From Corythucha ciliata (lineage: Eukaryota > Arthropoda > Insecta > Hemiptera > Tingidae): DNA of 64,000 nt. Positions 1 to 12,090 of the stretch are shown here, piece by piece; within the stretch, counting starts at the first letter, position 1, and the number at the start of each line of letters is the position of its first letter. The notes under the pieces were generated by a model that worked only from the letters and a program-made list of their open reading frames with translations, was not told the origin of the DNA and ran no database searches. The DNA is taken from positions 7,688,001 to 7,752,000 of the forward strand of contig CM075937.1 in NCBI GenBank assembly GCA_038030265.1. The letters run 5' to 3'. The translations under genes and the position numbers were made by a program.

Positions 1-537
1 GCTAATCGTCAGTTTAACCACTTTGGGGTGCGATTGCAGTCAGTTTAGCTGTTTTTACGGTGGGAACAGCCATAGTTTGGCTATTTTAAAGCAGATAATG
101 GCTGTCAAACCATTTCTAGTAGAGCGAAACACACAATATCCAAGCCCCTCCTATATTAGCAAGTCTGATCGGCGGTTGAATCTTTCTATTTGGGGGTTTC
201 TCTACTTAGGGAAACCGAAAATTGAGACAACTTTTTCGTTTTGTCACCGTCCGCTCGTACTAGTGACCCTGAAGTCAATAGAATCGGCTGATACCGACGA
301 ACATGACATGAAATATTCATTTCTGGACCGTTTAAGGGAGAAGGGACAGTATTTTTCTGTTAAAAACGCTTCGGGGGGACTTATAAATCACGTCTGCCTC
401 AGACCAGAACCTTTCACCCTAAAATTTGAGAATGTGACAATCCCTCGTTAGATTTTTGGAGGTACTTTTGATTATGTTTATGCAAAAGTGACCTCGTGAC
501 TTCCACGGCCACGGCCCCTCCCTTGGATCCGCCACTG
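1..537 (-). mobile_element. hAT-1 element, copy a, one end only
   Basis: Reversed copy whose terminus lies at 537. The minus strand starts CAGTGGCGGATCCAAGGGAG and shares the following GGTCACTT block with copies b and c. The other end lies outside the window, so the 8 bases next to it (CTTTGAAT, 538-545) cannot be tested as a target duplication. Positions 1-130 are family B phrases (gaa..., cagtttagc..., gccatagtttggc). An open frame at 23-451 has no recognisable domain. Confidence 0.7.
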
Positions 538-818
538 CTTTGAATTAGCGCTTTTTCTACATTTTAGCCGTAAATTAGCAGTAAAGCCGTAACATTAGCC
601 GAAATTGTTCCCCAGCAGGTTGAATCATGGATGATTTCTGTTTTAGGCGAGTAGCCCAATATAGGTATTCGCGTTTTTAGTTGATTTGAATAGCCCAAAT
701 CCCTGTTAAGCGCTCTTCTAGTCTTCTGGCTACTCTGCAACCCGTTGGACTCATTCCAAGCCTTTAAACATTTTTCAGTTAAAGCAAAACACACCAAACT
801 ATAAAAAAAAAAACTCAC
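538..818 (-). other. NHE intron 2, first part
   Basis: Noncoding sequence downstream of the exon 2 donor, running off the left edge. Positions 541-610 hold two or three units of the family A phrase (gaattagcgctttttc...attttagccg). The remainder shows nothing recognisable. The hAT-1 fragment at 1-537 lies in the same intron. Confidence 0.7.
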
Positions 819-1082
819 CAATGGTCAACGTGTTGAAAATGGTCCCGACAACGGCGAACATCAGTATCGTGCCGAGATGGTCAAAAAACAGCCGGTTGGG
901 CATGAAATAGCCAGCGTCGAGTATGATGGGTGGAAGCATGTACAGGAAGAAAACGTCGGGCGTCATCGGTGAGACGTGAACCGTTGACGAGCAGAAAAGG
1001 ATCAGTCCGATGAGAACGCCGACAAAGATGAGAAGACAGGACTCGGGAAAGATTTGATTCAATTTGGGTGCCATGTGGAAGC
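819..1082 (-). CDS. NHE: Na+/H+ exchanger (NHE/SLC9 family), exon 2
   Basis: Second coding exon, 264 bp and phase 1 at both ends. It starts after an acceptor (pyrimidine-rich tract then TTTTACAG, AG at 1084-1083) and its first codons complete GFHMAPKLNQ. It encodes the membrane segments around PESCLLIFVGVLIGLI, then the family signature LPPIILDAGYFMPNRLFFD and GTILMFAVVGTIFN, which lie in the transport domain. The donor is TTG|GTGAGT at 818-813, a standard GT donor. Joined to exon 1 it gives the continuous NHE sequence expected from the family. Later exons lie beyond position 1 and are not in this window. Confidence 0.93.
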
Positions 1083-1084
1083 CT

Positions 1085-1603
1085 GTAAAATTGAGGGGGG
1101 AAACAAATTAACGAGAGAAGAATCGTTGAATTATTTGTGCTTTGGTGGTTGTCGGAGGGGTGGGGTGGGGGAGAGTTTTTTGGGAGTCACAAAAGACGAA
1201 TATTTGGGCCCATCGAAAGAAGGGACAAACGTATCATATTGAAATAAACCAAACATAACCTTGGAACCAGGACAGTATGAGTCCTATTGGTATACAGCTT
1301 ATAAGAAAAACGAAAGACATTAATTACCCCCCCCCCCGCCCCAAACATAATTTTCCTCACGCTGATGAATGTGTGTGAACAGTGCGACGGAGGGGGGGAG
1401 GGGTTACGGAAAGGTTTTCGTGTGTACATAGAGAAGCCGAAAAATTCCGGCCGGTCCCCCACACGCTCACCCAAAAAACGAGTGTCTAATAAAGAGTTGT
1501 TAAGAGGAAGAGGGGGGGTGGATGACGGGCGGTGGAACTATGAGGTAGGCGGTGGTGTTCTCCTCTTTATTGATTCGCCCCTGAGGCCACATGGATGTTG
1601 CAC

Positions 1604-1639
<36 letters not shown>

Positions 1640-3320
1640 TTTTTGGGTGAATAAGACACGACTCGGTATAAAAGAGATTTGAGGATATTGATGTGACGGT
1701 TTTAGAGGTAGAGAAGTCAGGCATACAGGATGTGTGGCCTGACCTAGAACAATTCGGTGGGTGGGGGGGAGGGGGCACTTTCAAGAATAGAAAGGCTAAT
1801 AGGGGAGGAGAGGTGTAAATTAACTGTTTTAAGGTCGTCGACGTCGGGGAAAATTACCTTAAGGGGATGAGAGATTCGAAAATCGACCTGAGAGAGAAAA
1901 ATGGCTGGGCAAAACCCCTCAGAATAAACGGCCATTAGGAGGGCTAGATCGTTGAAAAAGGAAGGAATGTTGCCAGGGGTTCGGGGGGAGGGGGTTTCCA
2001 ACTCAAGTTATTCTAACAAAAACGACGGAAGGAAAGAGAAAAAATGTACTTATAGATACCCGAATTAATGTCCTCCGTCGCCAAGATTTTCTTTTCACGA
2101 CTGATTACAACGCAAATTGAGGCGGACAGAGTGCAAATTCCTCTCATTTGACTTATTTCATGCCCCCACCCCCCGCATATCAAATAATAGTCAACCAGAA
2201 GCAAAAATTACTGTCAAAAGAGGATATCTCTTCTAATACTAAGTACTCAAGGATCTAAAATTTGAGATTTTGGACTTGGACTCCCCTCCTTTTAGATTCC
2301 CTCCCTTAAAACAGTAAAATAACTGTTGCTAGACCCCCCACCCCCCATATGACACATATACTCCTTTCCCTTACACCACTACGCCACCCCATTTTCACTT
2401 CATTTTCCTAGATAAAACTTGCACAAAAATATTTGCAGCGTCGCTTCATTCGCTTTGAATCAACGCCATTTTCTAGTATTTCGATCCACACAGTTTTCAA
2501 AGAAGGGGAAAAAAGGGTTTGAGTTCATTTACATAATTCGCCGCTTGTTTTTCACCGCCACCGTGTCACGCCGTGGCGGTCGTATAACCAGAAAGAACAA
2601 AAAAGAGTTCCTCGTGGCACTCGTCCCACACGTTCACACCGGCAAGCTCGACCGACGAAATGAAAAATCATTTTTATTTTGTTAGTGCTCGTGCGTCCCC
2701 TCTGTGTTATTTGATTGAACGCAGGCTTTGGAGTGCGACATAATAATTATTTCCACGGGTGTGTATAGCGCGCAGTTATTGACTCGCGGACAATGCAGAG
2801 GGTTTGTTGCTGTTTTGCACCGCGCCGCTCTCTTCACTTATTTATAAATGAAGGCCAAGGTCATTCTGAGACGCGTCCCCACCCCGCCGCCCACCCAACC
2901 GCGGGCCGAGGCGGCGGCTCAGCGACACCACCACCTCAAACCCACATGTGTGTTCATATTGGACAGATACCTTCCAATAATAATTAATTAATTTAAAGCA
3001 TTGCCTAGAAACCGACCAACTGGTAATTGAAACGCATTGTCAAATATTTGACGAATAATTGATGGCGTTTTCTATTTGCCAAGGTGGAATTGCTCTGGAG
3101 CGAAGCAAGTGACGTCATTGCTCGGGCATGGAGCAGCAGAAGCTCCGGTTGAGAGCGGGTACAAATGGAATGACATTTTCGAGAGAAGGAGCAATTTTAA
3201 CATGTCTCATGGTTATCGTAGAAAAATGCATATGTTTCTTTTATAAGAATATAAGAATAGGCACAAGCTAAGGCTAGGGGCACGCTAGCGATTTTTCTCG
3301 GGCAACTATTCAGTCACAAA
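1085..3320. other. Intronic stretch without recognised gene
   Basis: Several G/C homopolymer runs and the poly(A) tract. Open frames at 2419-2685 and 2793-2987 show no family features. Confidence 0.5.
1606..1636 (+). repeat. Poly(A) tract, 31 bp
   Basis: Uninterrupted A-run. No retrotransposed sequence was recognised in front of it. Confidence 0.9.
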
Positions 3321-3710
3321 GTTCCGACAGCAGCCTGTCGGGAAAAGTGCATTTCATTCATGCAACAATCGAGTCAAACCTCATAAGTTAGAACGATATC
3401 AATCAACTATGAATGACATTTAGGCCGTGGTATAGAAAGTCAAAATCATAAAATCGTGTTTCTTTTTACTGCAGGCCCCTTTTTTGGCACCAACTGAGGG
3501 GGAACAAAATGATGAAAATGAAACAGAGTCGGTTTGGTTGCCTATACGATATGGGAAGGTGGACTCTTGTTAGAGGAGTTATTTGCAATTAAAATCTTTA
3601 TCCCGGCCTAAATTTCATTCATAATTGATTGACATCGTTCTAACTTATGAGGTTTGACTCGATTGTCGCATGAATGAAATGCTCTTTTCCCGACAGGCTG
3701 CTGTCGGAAC
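3321..3710. mobile_element. Foldback element with 107-bp arms
   Basis: 3321-3427 is repeated in inverse at 3604-3710 with few mismatches. Both arms begin GTTCCGACAGCAGCCTGTCG and include CATTTCATTCATGC, GAGTCAAACCTCATAAGTTA and TTTAGGCCG. The 176-bp centre has no coding potential. The arm end itself holds a small hairpin (TTCCGACAG...CTGTCGGGAA). Confidence 0.75.
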
Positions 3711-3744
3711 AAAACTTTTTTCAGGTTACGTTAATTTTCAGATC

Positions 3745-3830
3745 AGTTAAATTAGGTTAAATGGCATGTCACAATTTCACGATTGCGCAATGCGGAGTGC
3801 CTGGGTTCGAATCCGAAACAATTTTTTTTT
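3745..3830 (+). other. tRNA-like (SINE head-like) remnant
   Basis: GGTTCGAATCC (3804-3814) is a perfect box B/T-arm motif. A weak box A-like TTAGGTTAAATGGCA lies about 45 bp upstream, and a T-run (3822-3830), the usual pol III stop, follows. No full cloverleaf can be folded by eye. More likely a tRNA-derived repeat than a working tRNA gene. Confidence 0.4.
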
Positions 3831-4389
3831 GTTCCTCCCTTTTTGGCCCACCTCAGGATTTTTTACTCAATATTTATTAGGCTGTAGGCAAATCAAATAA
3901 AAGAGACGGCTCAAAATTCAGTGTCAATGAAATTTTTTGGTAATTGGGTGGTCCAGTAAGGCATAGCGTTAATTTCATAGCTCCCCTCCGCTGAGAACTC
4001 CCCTGCCATATTAACGGATTTGGTTCACAAGGGTCTCATACGAAAGCGCGTTCATTTCTCATTACTCGTGTCAATTTTGGGGGCAATTGCAGCAACAGCC
4101 GTGCGGTAGCGAATTTTCAACTGATTCAAACCCCTCTTTCACACCGTTCCCGTGGACCGATTCATCTGGATCACGAACTCATCCGAGATATTTACGCTAT
4201 TGATTTTTAGACCAAATTTGGTTGCCCTAAGTCAAAAATTGCGACCGTGATCGTGCTAACAAGCGAGGGGCCATAGGTGTATATATATATAAACGAACCG
4301 ACCTCGGATTCGTGTTCTAGGGGTTCTGAAACGTGAAAAAAAAGTATCACAACCCATATATGCGACCATCAGGGCGAGACCAATAGTGC

Positions 4390-4860
4390 ATTTTTTGAAT
4401 GAAATGCACTAAAAGAGGAGAAAGGTACTGGGCTGCTCGGGAAGCATTCTGAGCTCTCGATGGCCAACAAGCTCCTGCTACACCAGCAAGTTCTGAAGCC
4501 TTTTCTGGGCCTCTGGGTGTCAGTGTGTAAGTTTTGAGAATGATAACAAATGCGCCCTGGTATGTACGAGGTATATATATATATCCACCATACGTGCATC
4601 GTGACGAGCAGCGGAGCACGAAAAGAGGCTCCACAAACACTCTAATGTTGAGGCACTCGCCCTGCTGGATACTGCGGGAGACCTTCGACGGCTAAAAAGG
4701 ACCAAACCCCTCGACTTGGTATGCTACATTATAAGTGTAGTGGAGCCACAAACTGTGTAAAGTGAAAGTGAAGTTGCTAGATGTTATTTATTTCTTATTT
4801 ATATATGTATATGTAGCTGTTGCAACATGTAATAAATGGAAAATAATAAAAAAAAATTAA
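4390..4860 (+). pseudogene. Possible processed pseudogene, COA6-like
   Basis: A plus-strand frame (4402 on) reads TKRGERYWAAREAF..ALDG. This resembles the CWxARDxFWxCLD region of cytochrome c oxidase assembly factor 6, although both motif cysteines are changed or lost. A second frame continues with SKF-SLFWASGCQC, comparable to that family's second Cys motif. Downstream lie a polyadenylation-like AATAAA (about 4831) and an A-rich run at about 4848. This fits a decayed retrocopy. The match rests on short motifs read by eye. Confidence 0.3.
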
Positions 4861-5000
4861 TTCAATCTACGTGCCATTAAAAAGACAATGAAGAAATCGA
4901 AGGAGAAAGGAAATAACTAGAGAAATAAGCTACCGATAAACTCCTGTCCAAGAAGAAGATTAAGAAATACGAATGGGAAAAAACTGAAAATTCATCCAAC

Positions 5001-5187
5001 CCCATAATTTGTTTGAATTTGGACTCTGTAAGGCTTATTGCCTACAAGTAACACGAGGCATAGCACATCGACATACGAACCCACATTTTGGAAAATGTGG
5101 TTCAACAAGAATGTATTCAAATGTATGAAATTCGTCACTCCTACCGAAAGTGAAGCGGATATTCTGACAAAATCTCTGGTATAGACT
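5001..5187 (+). pseudogene. Ty1/copia RNase H fragment
   Basis: Plus-strand frame from 5001 reads PIICLNLDSVRLIAYK, then after stops HIDIRTHILENVVQ. After a one-base shift it reads KNVFKCMKFVTPTESEADIL and TKSLV to a stop at about 5187. HIDIRTH and ADILTK are the conserved end of copia-type RNase H. Only the C-terminal end survives; no LTR was seen. Confidence 0.7.
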
Positions 5188-5495
5188 GGCCAAGGATCAC
5201 TTCTGAAAGCTAAGGAATCTTGTCGGGGCAAACTGATTTTACGCGATTGCTATTATTCACAGGGTTTGATTATTGGAATCATGTTTGTGATTATTTTTGT
5301 TAAGTACAATAAATAATAAAATTGTCTTCTTGGCGTGCTTACAAAAAGGAGTTATTTCATAAAACATTTTTTTTTTTTTTTTTTTGCGTTCGTATTCCCA
5401 TATTTTGAACCACACACGTAATTAACAGCAGCTAGACAAGGAATAAGCAAAACTTTCATATCATAATAATAGTATTACCTTCCATGCACCCCCAC

Positions 5496-5592
5496 TGTGC
5501 AACCCATCAATACAACCCACAAACGATCAATTTTATTGTACAATCCCTATTATTGTGCAATATTATTGTACGTGTATGGGCCGCTTTACTAA
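5496..5592 (+). mobile_element. Second copy of the GGCCCAT MITE, partial
   Basis: Shares an ordered series of blocks with 58009-58096: tgtgcaac, tcaatacaacccacaaacg, attgtacgtgtatgggccgc and tttact. The left half of the element is not evident here, so this is either truncated or too diverged to see. Confidence 0.55.
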
Positions 5593-6022
5593 ATTTGGAA
5601 AATGTCGAAACGTTGGACAAAAATAACGCTATTCATATTGCAAAAAAATAGTAAAATAATGTACACTAATAAGAATGGGACGTTCGAATGATGTTCCAAC
5701 GGGCATGAAATAAAACAGGCGGTTTGTCGTTGACGGGCTGCGACACAGTTTTCTTATTCCGTGCCCTATACGTGAGTTGGGACACGGACGGGAAGTGGGT
5801 TTTAGCGTTTGTCGCGGGTGCGCGATCGTCATCGAAATTGCATGGATAAAACACTGTAGGAAACCATTAAAAACGCTAAAAAAGCTTAAATGCCCCTTCC
5901 CCCCTGATCACACTCACGTAGGACGGGAGTCTGTCGGTTGCGTTATTTCCGAAAATTACAGTAAAAATCGTGAGTGGAGCTAATCATCTCGACGCCTGAT
6001 TTAAGAAAGTGTAATTTATAAG

Positions 6023-8724
6023 CAGGGCTGGGCAGTAATTGAATTACATGTAATTGAATTACGTAATTCAATTGCAATTAGTAATTGGTAATTTGTAATT
6101 GATAACAACACGCCATTGTAATTGATAATTTGTAATTAAAAGCACTTTTTCGAAGTAATTTGTAATTAACAATTACCAATTACATTTCCATCTTCAGAGC
6201 CAATATTACTTCGAAAACTCAGCGGGTACTATATCGCGTCTTACATGGAGCTTTTGGAGGAGTTTTTGCATGAAATTCTCTGAACAAAAAAGAGTATCAA
6301 AGCAATCCTCGAGCTTAGGGTTGCCAATTTGAAATTTGAGAAAAACGGTACAAAAGTTTCAAAGATCAAAACCCCAAACCAGTGGCGTAAGTAGGAATTT
6401 GTCTTGGGGGGGAAGGATCACATTGAAATCTCGTAAGGTTGAAAGGAGGCGGGTAATTTCACATTTTAGTCATCATTCCACCCAGCCAGCACACTCTTGA
6501 ATCTGGACATCTTGCTGGCCTCATCATAGCCTCAATCTCTCAGTTAAGGGCGATTTTTGGACTCTACCCGCAAATTAGCGCTTTTCTCAATTTTGGCCGA
6601 GTGTGTCGTTCTTCTCAATTTCAGCCGCAGATTAGCGGTTTTGCCCCACCCCCTTCCATAGCCATGAATTTGCGCATTTCTCAACTTTAGCAGCAAAGTA
6701 TCGTTTTTATCCTGAGAGCGATGTTTCTTAGTTATCCACGTTTTCCTCAATTTCAGCAGCACATTACCGATTTTTTAATCTTTTTACCAGGGGATTAGCA
6801 CTTTTCTCAGTTTCAGCAGGAAATTAACGTTTTTCTTTAGTGTTTTCCTCAATATTAGCCGCAAAATAGGGGGACTTTTCACGAATTACGATGTTTTTGT
6901 TTCACCATATGTACGCAATGCATTAGCGATTTTTCTCAGTTTACTCGGGAATTAGCGGTTTCTTCACCTATTGCCACAAATTGGCTTTTTTTTTCAATTT
7001 CAGCCTGAAAAGCTGCCTTCAGAATCCGCAAATTGGCGTATATTCAGTTTTTGGAGCAAATAAGAATGTTTATCAATTTCAACCGCGAATTAGCGCTTTT
7101 TTTAAATTGTAGCGGCGACGTGTCGTGGCGTTTCAAACCTGTGAATTAGCGAATTTTCTCAATTTCAGTCACAAATTGGCGTCTGGCGCAATTTCAGCTG
7201 TAAATTGGCGATTTTTTCCATTCTTAGCCGCGAATTAGCAATTTTCTCAATTTTTAGGCTTAAAATTAACCTTTCTCTTAATATTGATCAGGCTGATTAT
7301 TTTATTTTCTAAATATTACCCGCAAATTAGCGGGTTTTCACATTATACCACCGCATTAGCAATTTTAAAAAACTTTTATAGATATAGATTATTGCTTCTT
7401 TTCAGTTCTAGCCGTGAATTAGCGTAATCTTTAACATTGTACTATAGCCATGCATGAATTTGCCATTTTTCTGATTTTAGCCACAAAAATGCCTTCAGAA
7501 GGTACGAATTTAAGTTATAAATGTAATTTTTTTTTTTTTTTTTTTTCAAACCAAAAAATGTACATCTGTCCATCATTTTCTGTCAAAAAATCATCATTTT
7601 TAAATCATAAATTTCACGACACTTAATTCGTGAATTATTGATGTTTCTCAATTTTAAGCGAATGTTCGCTTTTTCTAAATTTTAGCAGCGTGGTAGCATC
7701 TCCATGCAGCACCTGCATTATCTACTGAATTTTGTCAATTTTTGCCAAGAATCGGCGTTTGACTCAATTTACGCTGCAAATTAACAATTTTCCCCATTTT
7801 TAACTGAGAATTAGCACTTTTCCCCCAATTTGAACTGAAAATTAACGTTTTTCTTAATTTTAGCTGCGCTAATTGGTGATTTTTGCAATTTTTGCCGCGA
7901 AGTAGTGGTTTTGTTCATTTTGTATCCGCGAATTAACGGTTTTCCATAACTCTATATCTGCAAATTGCAAGTTAGCGATTTTTCCAAATTTCAGTGTGAA
8001 ATAGCGTTTTGTGCTAATTTTGCGTCCATTCAGCATCCTATTCCCTTTTTCATACGCGAATGGGCGATTTTACGCCATTTCAGTTGTAAATTTGCCTTTT
8101 TTGGCTAATTTTAACCTGAAAGCGTCTTTTATTTGTCAGTATTATAGCGTGTTTTCTCAACTTTACAAAAAACTTTTTGCGTTGATTTTCACAATTTATT
8201 CGTAGAATGGCCTCCATGTACCGGGAATCAGCGATTTTTTTCTTAATTTTTGTCTGGACGTTGCATCGCGAGACCACGAATCAGCCATTAGCGAATTAGC
8301 CAAATTAGCAAACCATGACTATTCGGGGTTTCCTCGTGACAGTTCGCAGGCTGGGATGTGGGGCAAAATTAGTCAAATTAGCAAATTTGACCCCGGACAT
8401 TTCGCAACCCTACTCATGCGACGCGTTTGGCATCTTGGGGCTATGCTGTTCCTGCTTCCTATCTCAAAGATCTGTTCTGACGTTCGATTGTTGGCTGGAC
8501 GCATTAAAAAAATGATAGTGAACAAGAGCAAGACGCTTGCGTGTTCCACAAATCCAGCTCTTGGGTAATTGGTAATTGAAAAAGTAATTCAATTACAGTA
8601 ATTGTAATTTGCAATTATTCGTGGAAGTGAAAAGTAATTGGCAATTTGTAATTAATCCGCTTTTTTGGAAGTAATTTGTAATTTGTAATTAATTACTCAA
8701 AAAGCTGTAATTTGCCCACCCCTG
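6023..8724 (+). mobile_element. hAT-2 element, copy a, complete, non-autonomous
   Basis: Perfect 8-bp target duplication TTTATAAG (6015-6022 and 8725-8732). Termini CAGGGCTGGGCA and, inverted at the right, CAGGGGTGGGCA. Both subterminal regions are packed with short TAATT-based phrases (gtaattggtaatttgtaatt; 6035-6190 and 8570-8710), a usual arrangement for hAT transposase binding. The interior (about 6530-8260) is a family A array. There is no transposase. Open frames at 8011-8205 and 8356-8568 are conserved between copies only because the copies are near-identical DNA. Confidence 0.9.
6530..8260 (+). repeat. Family A array inside hAT-2 copy a
   Basis: Same phrases as the free arrays, but this stretch is near-identical to its counterparts in hAT-2 copies b and c. 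It therefore moved as part of the transposon. Confidence 0.85.
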
Positions 8725-9321
8725 TTTATAAGCTTAACATTTTCAGAGTGCCCTTCAAGCATATTAATCTGATACAATACCTACCTCATATATCTGATAT
8801 AATTGCCAACAAAACCTAAAATTCGCGGTATCGGCGCATGAGAAATAATGGAATTCGTTTCAAACTATGAAATTGCCGTTTATTCTGGAAAATCTCGATT
8901 GCATTTGAAGAAAATGACAAGGGCTCATCACAGGAGGGCGAGTTCCACGTTAACTTGACGGGCTAACGTTTTGGCCGAGTAACGTCTATGCGATCCTCCC
9001 AAGACCATCACGACCATCTTTTGACGAACAACGCGTGAAATTCAACGAGAATAAGCCCCCCCCCCCCCACGGAAGCACAGGCCGGTAGAGGTGAGGTGTG
9101 ATTTCACTGTCGGTGATTTTGTCACTGTGACTACTCCGTCACTATTGGCTCCGGTGACGACCACATTGAAATCACCGTTCCGACCCTCTAACGGTGACAT
9201 TCCTTTTCACTTATAATCGCCTCTTCATTCGTCACTTCTATCGCTTCACTGCGCTAGAGTCTCTTGAATTAAAATTGGAGCCGTCACCTTATCCATCCTC
9301 GCAGGTTACCCAGTGGCGGAT

Positions 9322-9360
9322 CCAAGGGAGGGGCCACAGGGGCCATGGCCCCTCCCTTGG
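9322..9360 (+). repeat. Subterminal hairpin of hAT-1
   Basis: CCAAGGGAGGGGCCA (9322-9336) pairs perfectly with TGGCCCCTCCCTTGG (9346-9360), 11 bp inside the element's left terminus. The same structure is kept in copy c (about 27719-27757). Confidence 0.75.
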
Positions 9361-9839
9361 AGTCGAGGTCACTTGTACACAAAAAATCATCAAAATTTCC
9401 TCCAAAATCCCATCGAGTCAAATTTTGTCAAAGGTACGACTGTGCGGTCCGAGACACGTCCCCTCTGGGCGGCGCGCCGCCCAGCGAGGTCAGTGTGCAA
9501 TCGCGGGACTTTTCCTTGGACTTCAGGGCTGTCCGCGGGAGAGTTCGTGCGATAAGTGGTCAAAAACGGTGGCATCACAGTGAGAGCCCTTTCATTGAAT
9601 CTTCTTATCTAAAATTCGTTTAAAAGTTTCGGATTCCCCGTGTGAGAAACCCCAAAATGTTGTATATATGTTGGAGGCTCACAGTGGTTTAAGATTTCTG
9701 TGGTTAGAGCTTCGCTGTGGTTGGCCCTTTTTTTTGTGGTTGGCAGGCGTAGTCAGTTGCCCTCACCTTGTGTTTAAAGCGCAGACTTAGTGGGGCAGCT
9801 GACCACTCCCTGATACCAGCAATAAAGTTAAAATCCGTC

Positions 9840-11640
9840 AGGATCGCCAAATTTTGTACAGTGAAAATAATGTTCGCAGGTCAGGCTCCAGCAATAAACC
9901 AATTTTCGGATTATTCGCCAAATAAAATGCAAATTTCGTGTTTTTTTTTGTGTGCTGAAAACCAAACGCGGAGTGGCTTAATTGAAAAGCCACTTTCGTG
10001 GTTTTCGTACACTATAAAAAAAAACCCCTTTTCGCGGCTCTGCATGACTAAAAAAACATTTTCTCACATTTTGATCACTAATAGTGATTTCCATTCAACA
10101 CACTACACAAGTGTAGTGCAGCATCCTCTCCGTAACATATTATGTTTCAATTCAGAGAGGACGGGTGGAAAAACTTACACAGCACGAGTGTATTGCAGTG
10201 AATGGAAAACGCCATAAGACACCAGTTTTCCTGATTTTTCTTGTCGAAAGAAAGAACCATTTTCCGTGATCTGGCTCACTGAAACCCGAATTTCTCGGAT
10301 TTCACTATCTAAAAACCAATTTTGCGGATTTTTCTCAGCAACAAAGAAATATTAGAGAGATTTTACAAACAGCTCCGCTAACGTTAACGCTATTCACATT
10401 TCCACCTACGAAATGTTTACTACCCTAGCAACGCATACACAAAAATTAACTTTAGCGTTTACGGGATCTCTCTATTTACGTGACGAACTCACAAAAAAAA
10501 CAGTTTACGGATTTTTGTTGCTATGAAACAAATTTATACAGTGCGCCCAAGTGCCCAAATTTAGGGACCGTTTTCAAAGATTTTACGCACTACAGTTTCA
10601 TGTATTAGATGGGTTGGTACACTAAGGCCGTTTTCACACTTGAGATTCCTGTATCCGATTCCCGCATCGAGTCACTCCTTTACACTTAGATTCCGGAATC
10701 GAGTCACTCCTTTACACTTAGATTCCGGAATCGCATACTTTGAATATCCGATACCAGAATCTTAAGAGTGAATGAGAGCGTTTGCCGTACTGTATTTTTG
10801 GTATCCTCGATTCGAAGTGTGAAATGGCCCTAAAAGACAAATTTCTCGGAGTTCACTCCCTAGAACATCAATTTTCCGGATTTTTTTCCCCCGAAACACA
10901 TTTCCCCGGATCTGGCTCACTAATAAAACAAATTCAACAGATTTCGCTCTCTAAAAGCCTATCTTGTGGATATTTTTTCGTGTTGAGTTCACTCAAAAAT
11001 AAATATTACTTATTAGCTGCCGCTAACAAATTTCGCGGAGCAGTTTCAATTCAGAGACCGAATTTGCTGATTCTTCCGCACTGCAAAACCATTGTTGCAG
11101 GTTTGACTAGAATCAATTTATCAAATTTTTACTCTCTAAGAAACCAAAGTTGGCGGATTTTTATCGCGGGCGAAAAACATTTCCCCGAATCTGGCTCACT
11201 GTAAAATACATTTCTCGAATTTAGCTCACTGAACAACCAATTTCGGGGATTTTGTCGCCAGTATAATAGCACATTTCATAACGAGATAGGAAAGTGGAAA
11301 CGAGTCCGATGAAGTTCCACTTTCTTCTCTCGTTGTGAAAAATGCACTATTTCGCGTTACCAGTAGAAAAAAAAAGTGGTATTTCCCTCCCTGTAACCTC
11401 AAATCTCAAAAGCCCGGCGAAAACCAATTTCAACGGGTGGCCCAATGCAGATCGGTCTCTGAATTTGGGCCATCCCAGTGAAAGTGGATATCCATCGAAT
11501 GAAAGTCCGAAATTATTTGCTTTTTCAGTGAGCAAAATCCGAGAAATTGATGCGCGAAAGCCTCGTCTAGGGCTTGATTTCAGCGAAATGCCACGTCAAG
11601 ATCTAAGTTTACGCGAAACGTCACATCGGTGAGAGTGGAA
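9840..11640 (+). repeat. Family F phrases inside hAT-1 copy b
   Basis: Irregular units of roughly 30 bp with aaaaccaattttgcggattt and ctcactgaa. Very diverged; the periodicity is visible but broken. Confidence 0.6.
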
Positions 11641-11689
11641 CTGTTTTGAAACGGTCGCGGAACACCCAAGGGAAAACGTTTCGCGAAAT

Positions 11690-12090
11690 GTCCCGTTTGG
11701 TGGACAAAACGCAAGAACAAATTGTATGAGGAATTGTCAATTTCATGAAAAATTGTGTTGCTATTATGAAGAAATTGTCCATTTGGAGCCGAAAATGGGA
11801 AATAATTTACGTGAAACGCAACAATGAAGGCGACATTTATGAAAAATTCCCAATTTTAGTGCGAAACGTCACATCCAGGCCAATACTTAAGCGTAAGGCC
11901 TCATTCGGGCGGTCTGTTTTATAAGAAAACTTGCAATTTTACGGGAATTCTAAAGCTTATGAACTAATGGTTGATTTAATTTTTAAAGGTGTCAATTAAA
12001 TGAGTAAATCGTCAGCTTCATAAGGGAATAGTCAATTTTATGAGGAAATTGCCATTTTTCAGAGAATCTTCAATTTTATACAGAAATGGT
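11690..12090 (+). repeat. Family C array inside hAT-1 copy b
   Basis: Short, more diverged version of the copy c array (e.g. gaggaattgtcaatttcatg). Confidence 0.75.

Noticed and set aside
23..451. 142-residue frame at the left edge
   Set aside because: It lies across family B repeats and the hAT-1 end, with no domain and no splice signals that I could support.
2419..2987. Two open frames with basic or proline-rich content
   Set aside because: No homology recognised, chance length for this composition, no gene context.
3745..3830. Functional tRNA gene
   Set aside because: Box B is perfect, but acceptor and anticodon arms cannot be folded and box A is weak.
6381..6410. CAGTGGCGTAAGTAGG as a separate hAT terminus inside hAT-2
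   Set aside because: It is present at the same place in all three copies with no target duplication, so it is now part of the family; at most an old nested remnant.
8011..8568. Open frames conserved in the hAT-2 copies (also near 40547-41237 and 61243-61799)
   Set aside because: They share identity only because the DNA copies are young. They start and stop differently, consist of array sequence and show no domain.
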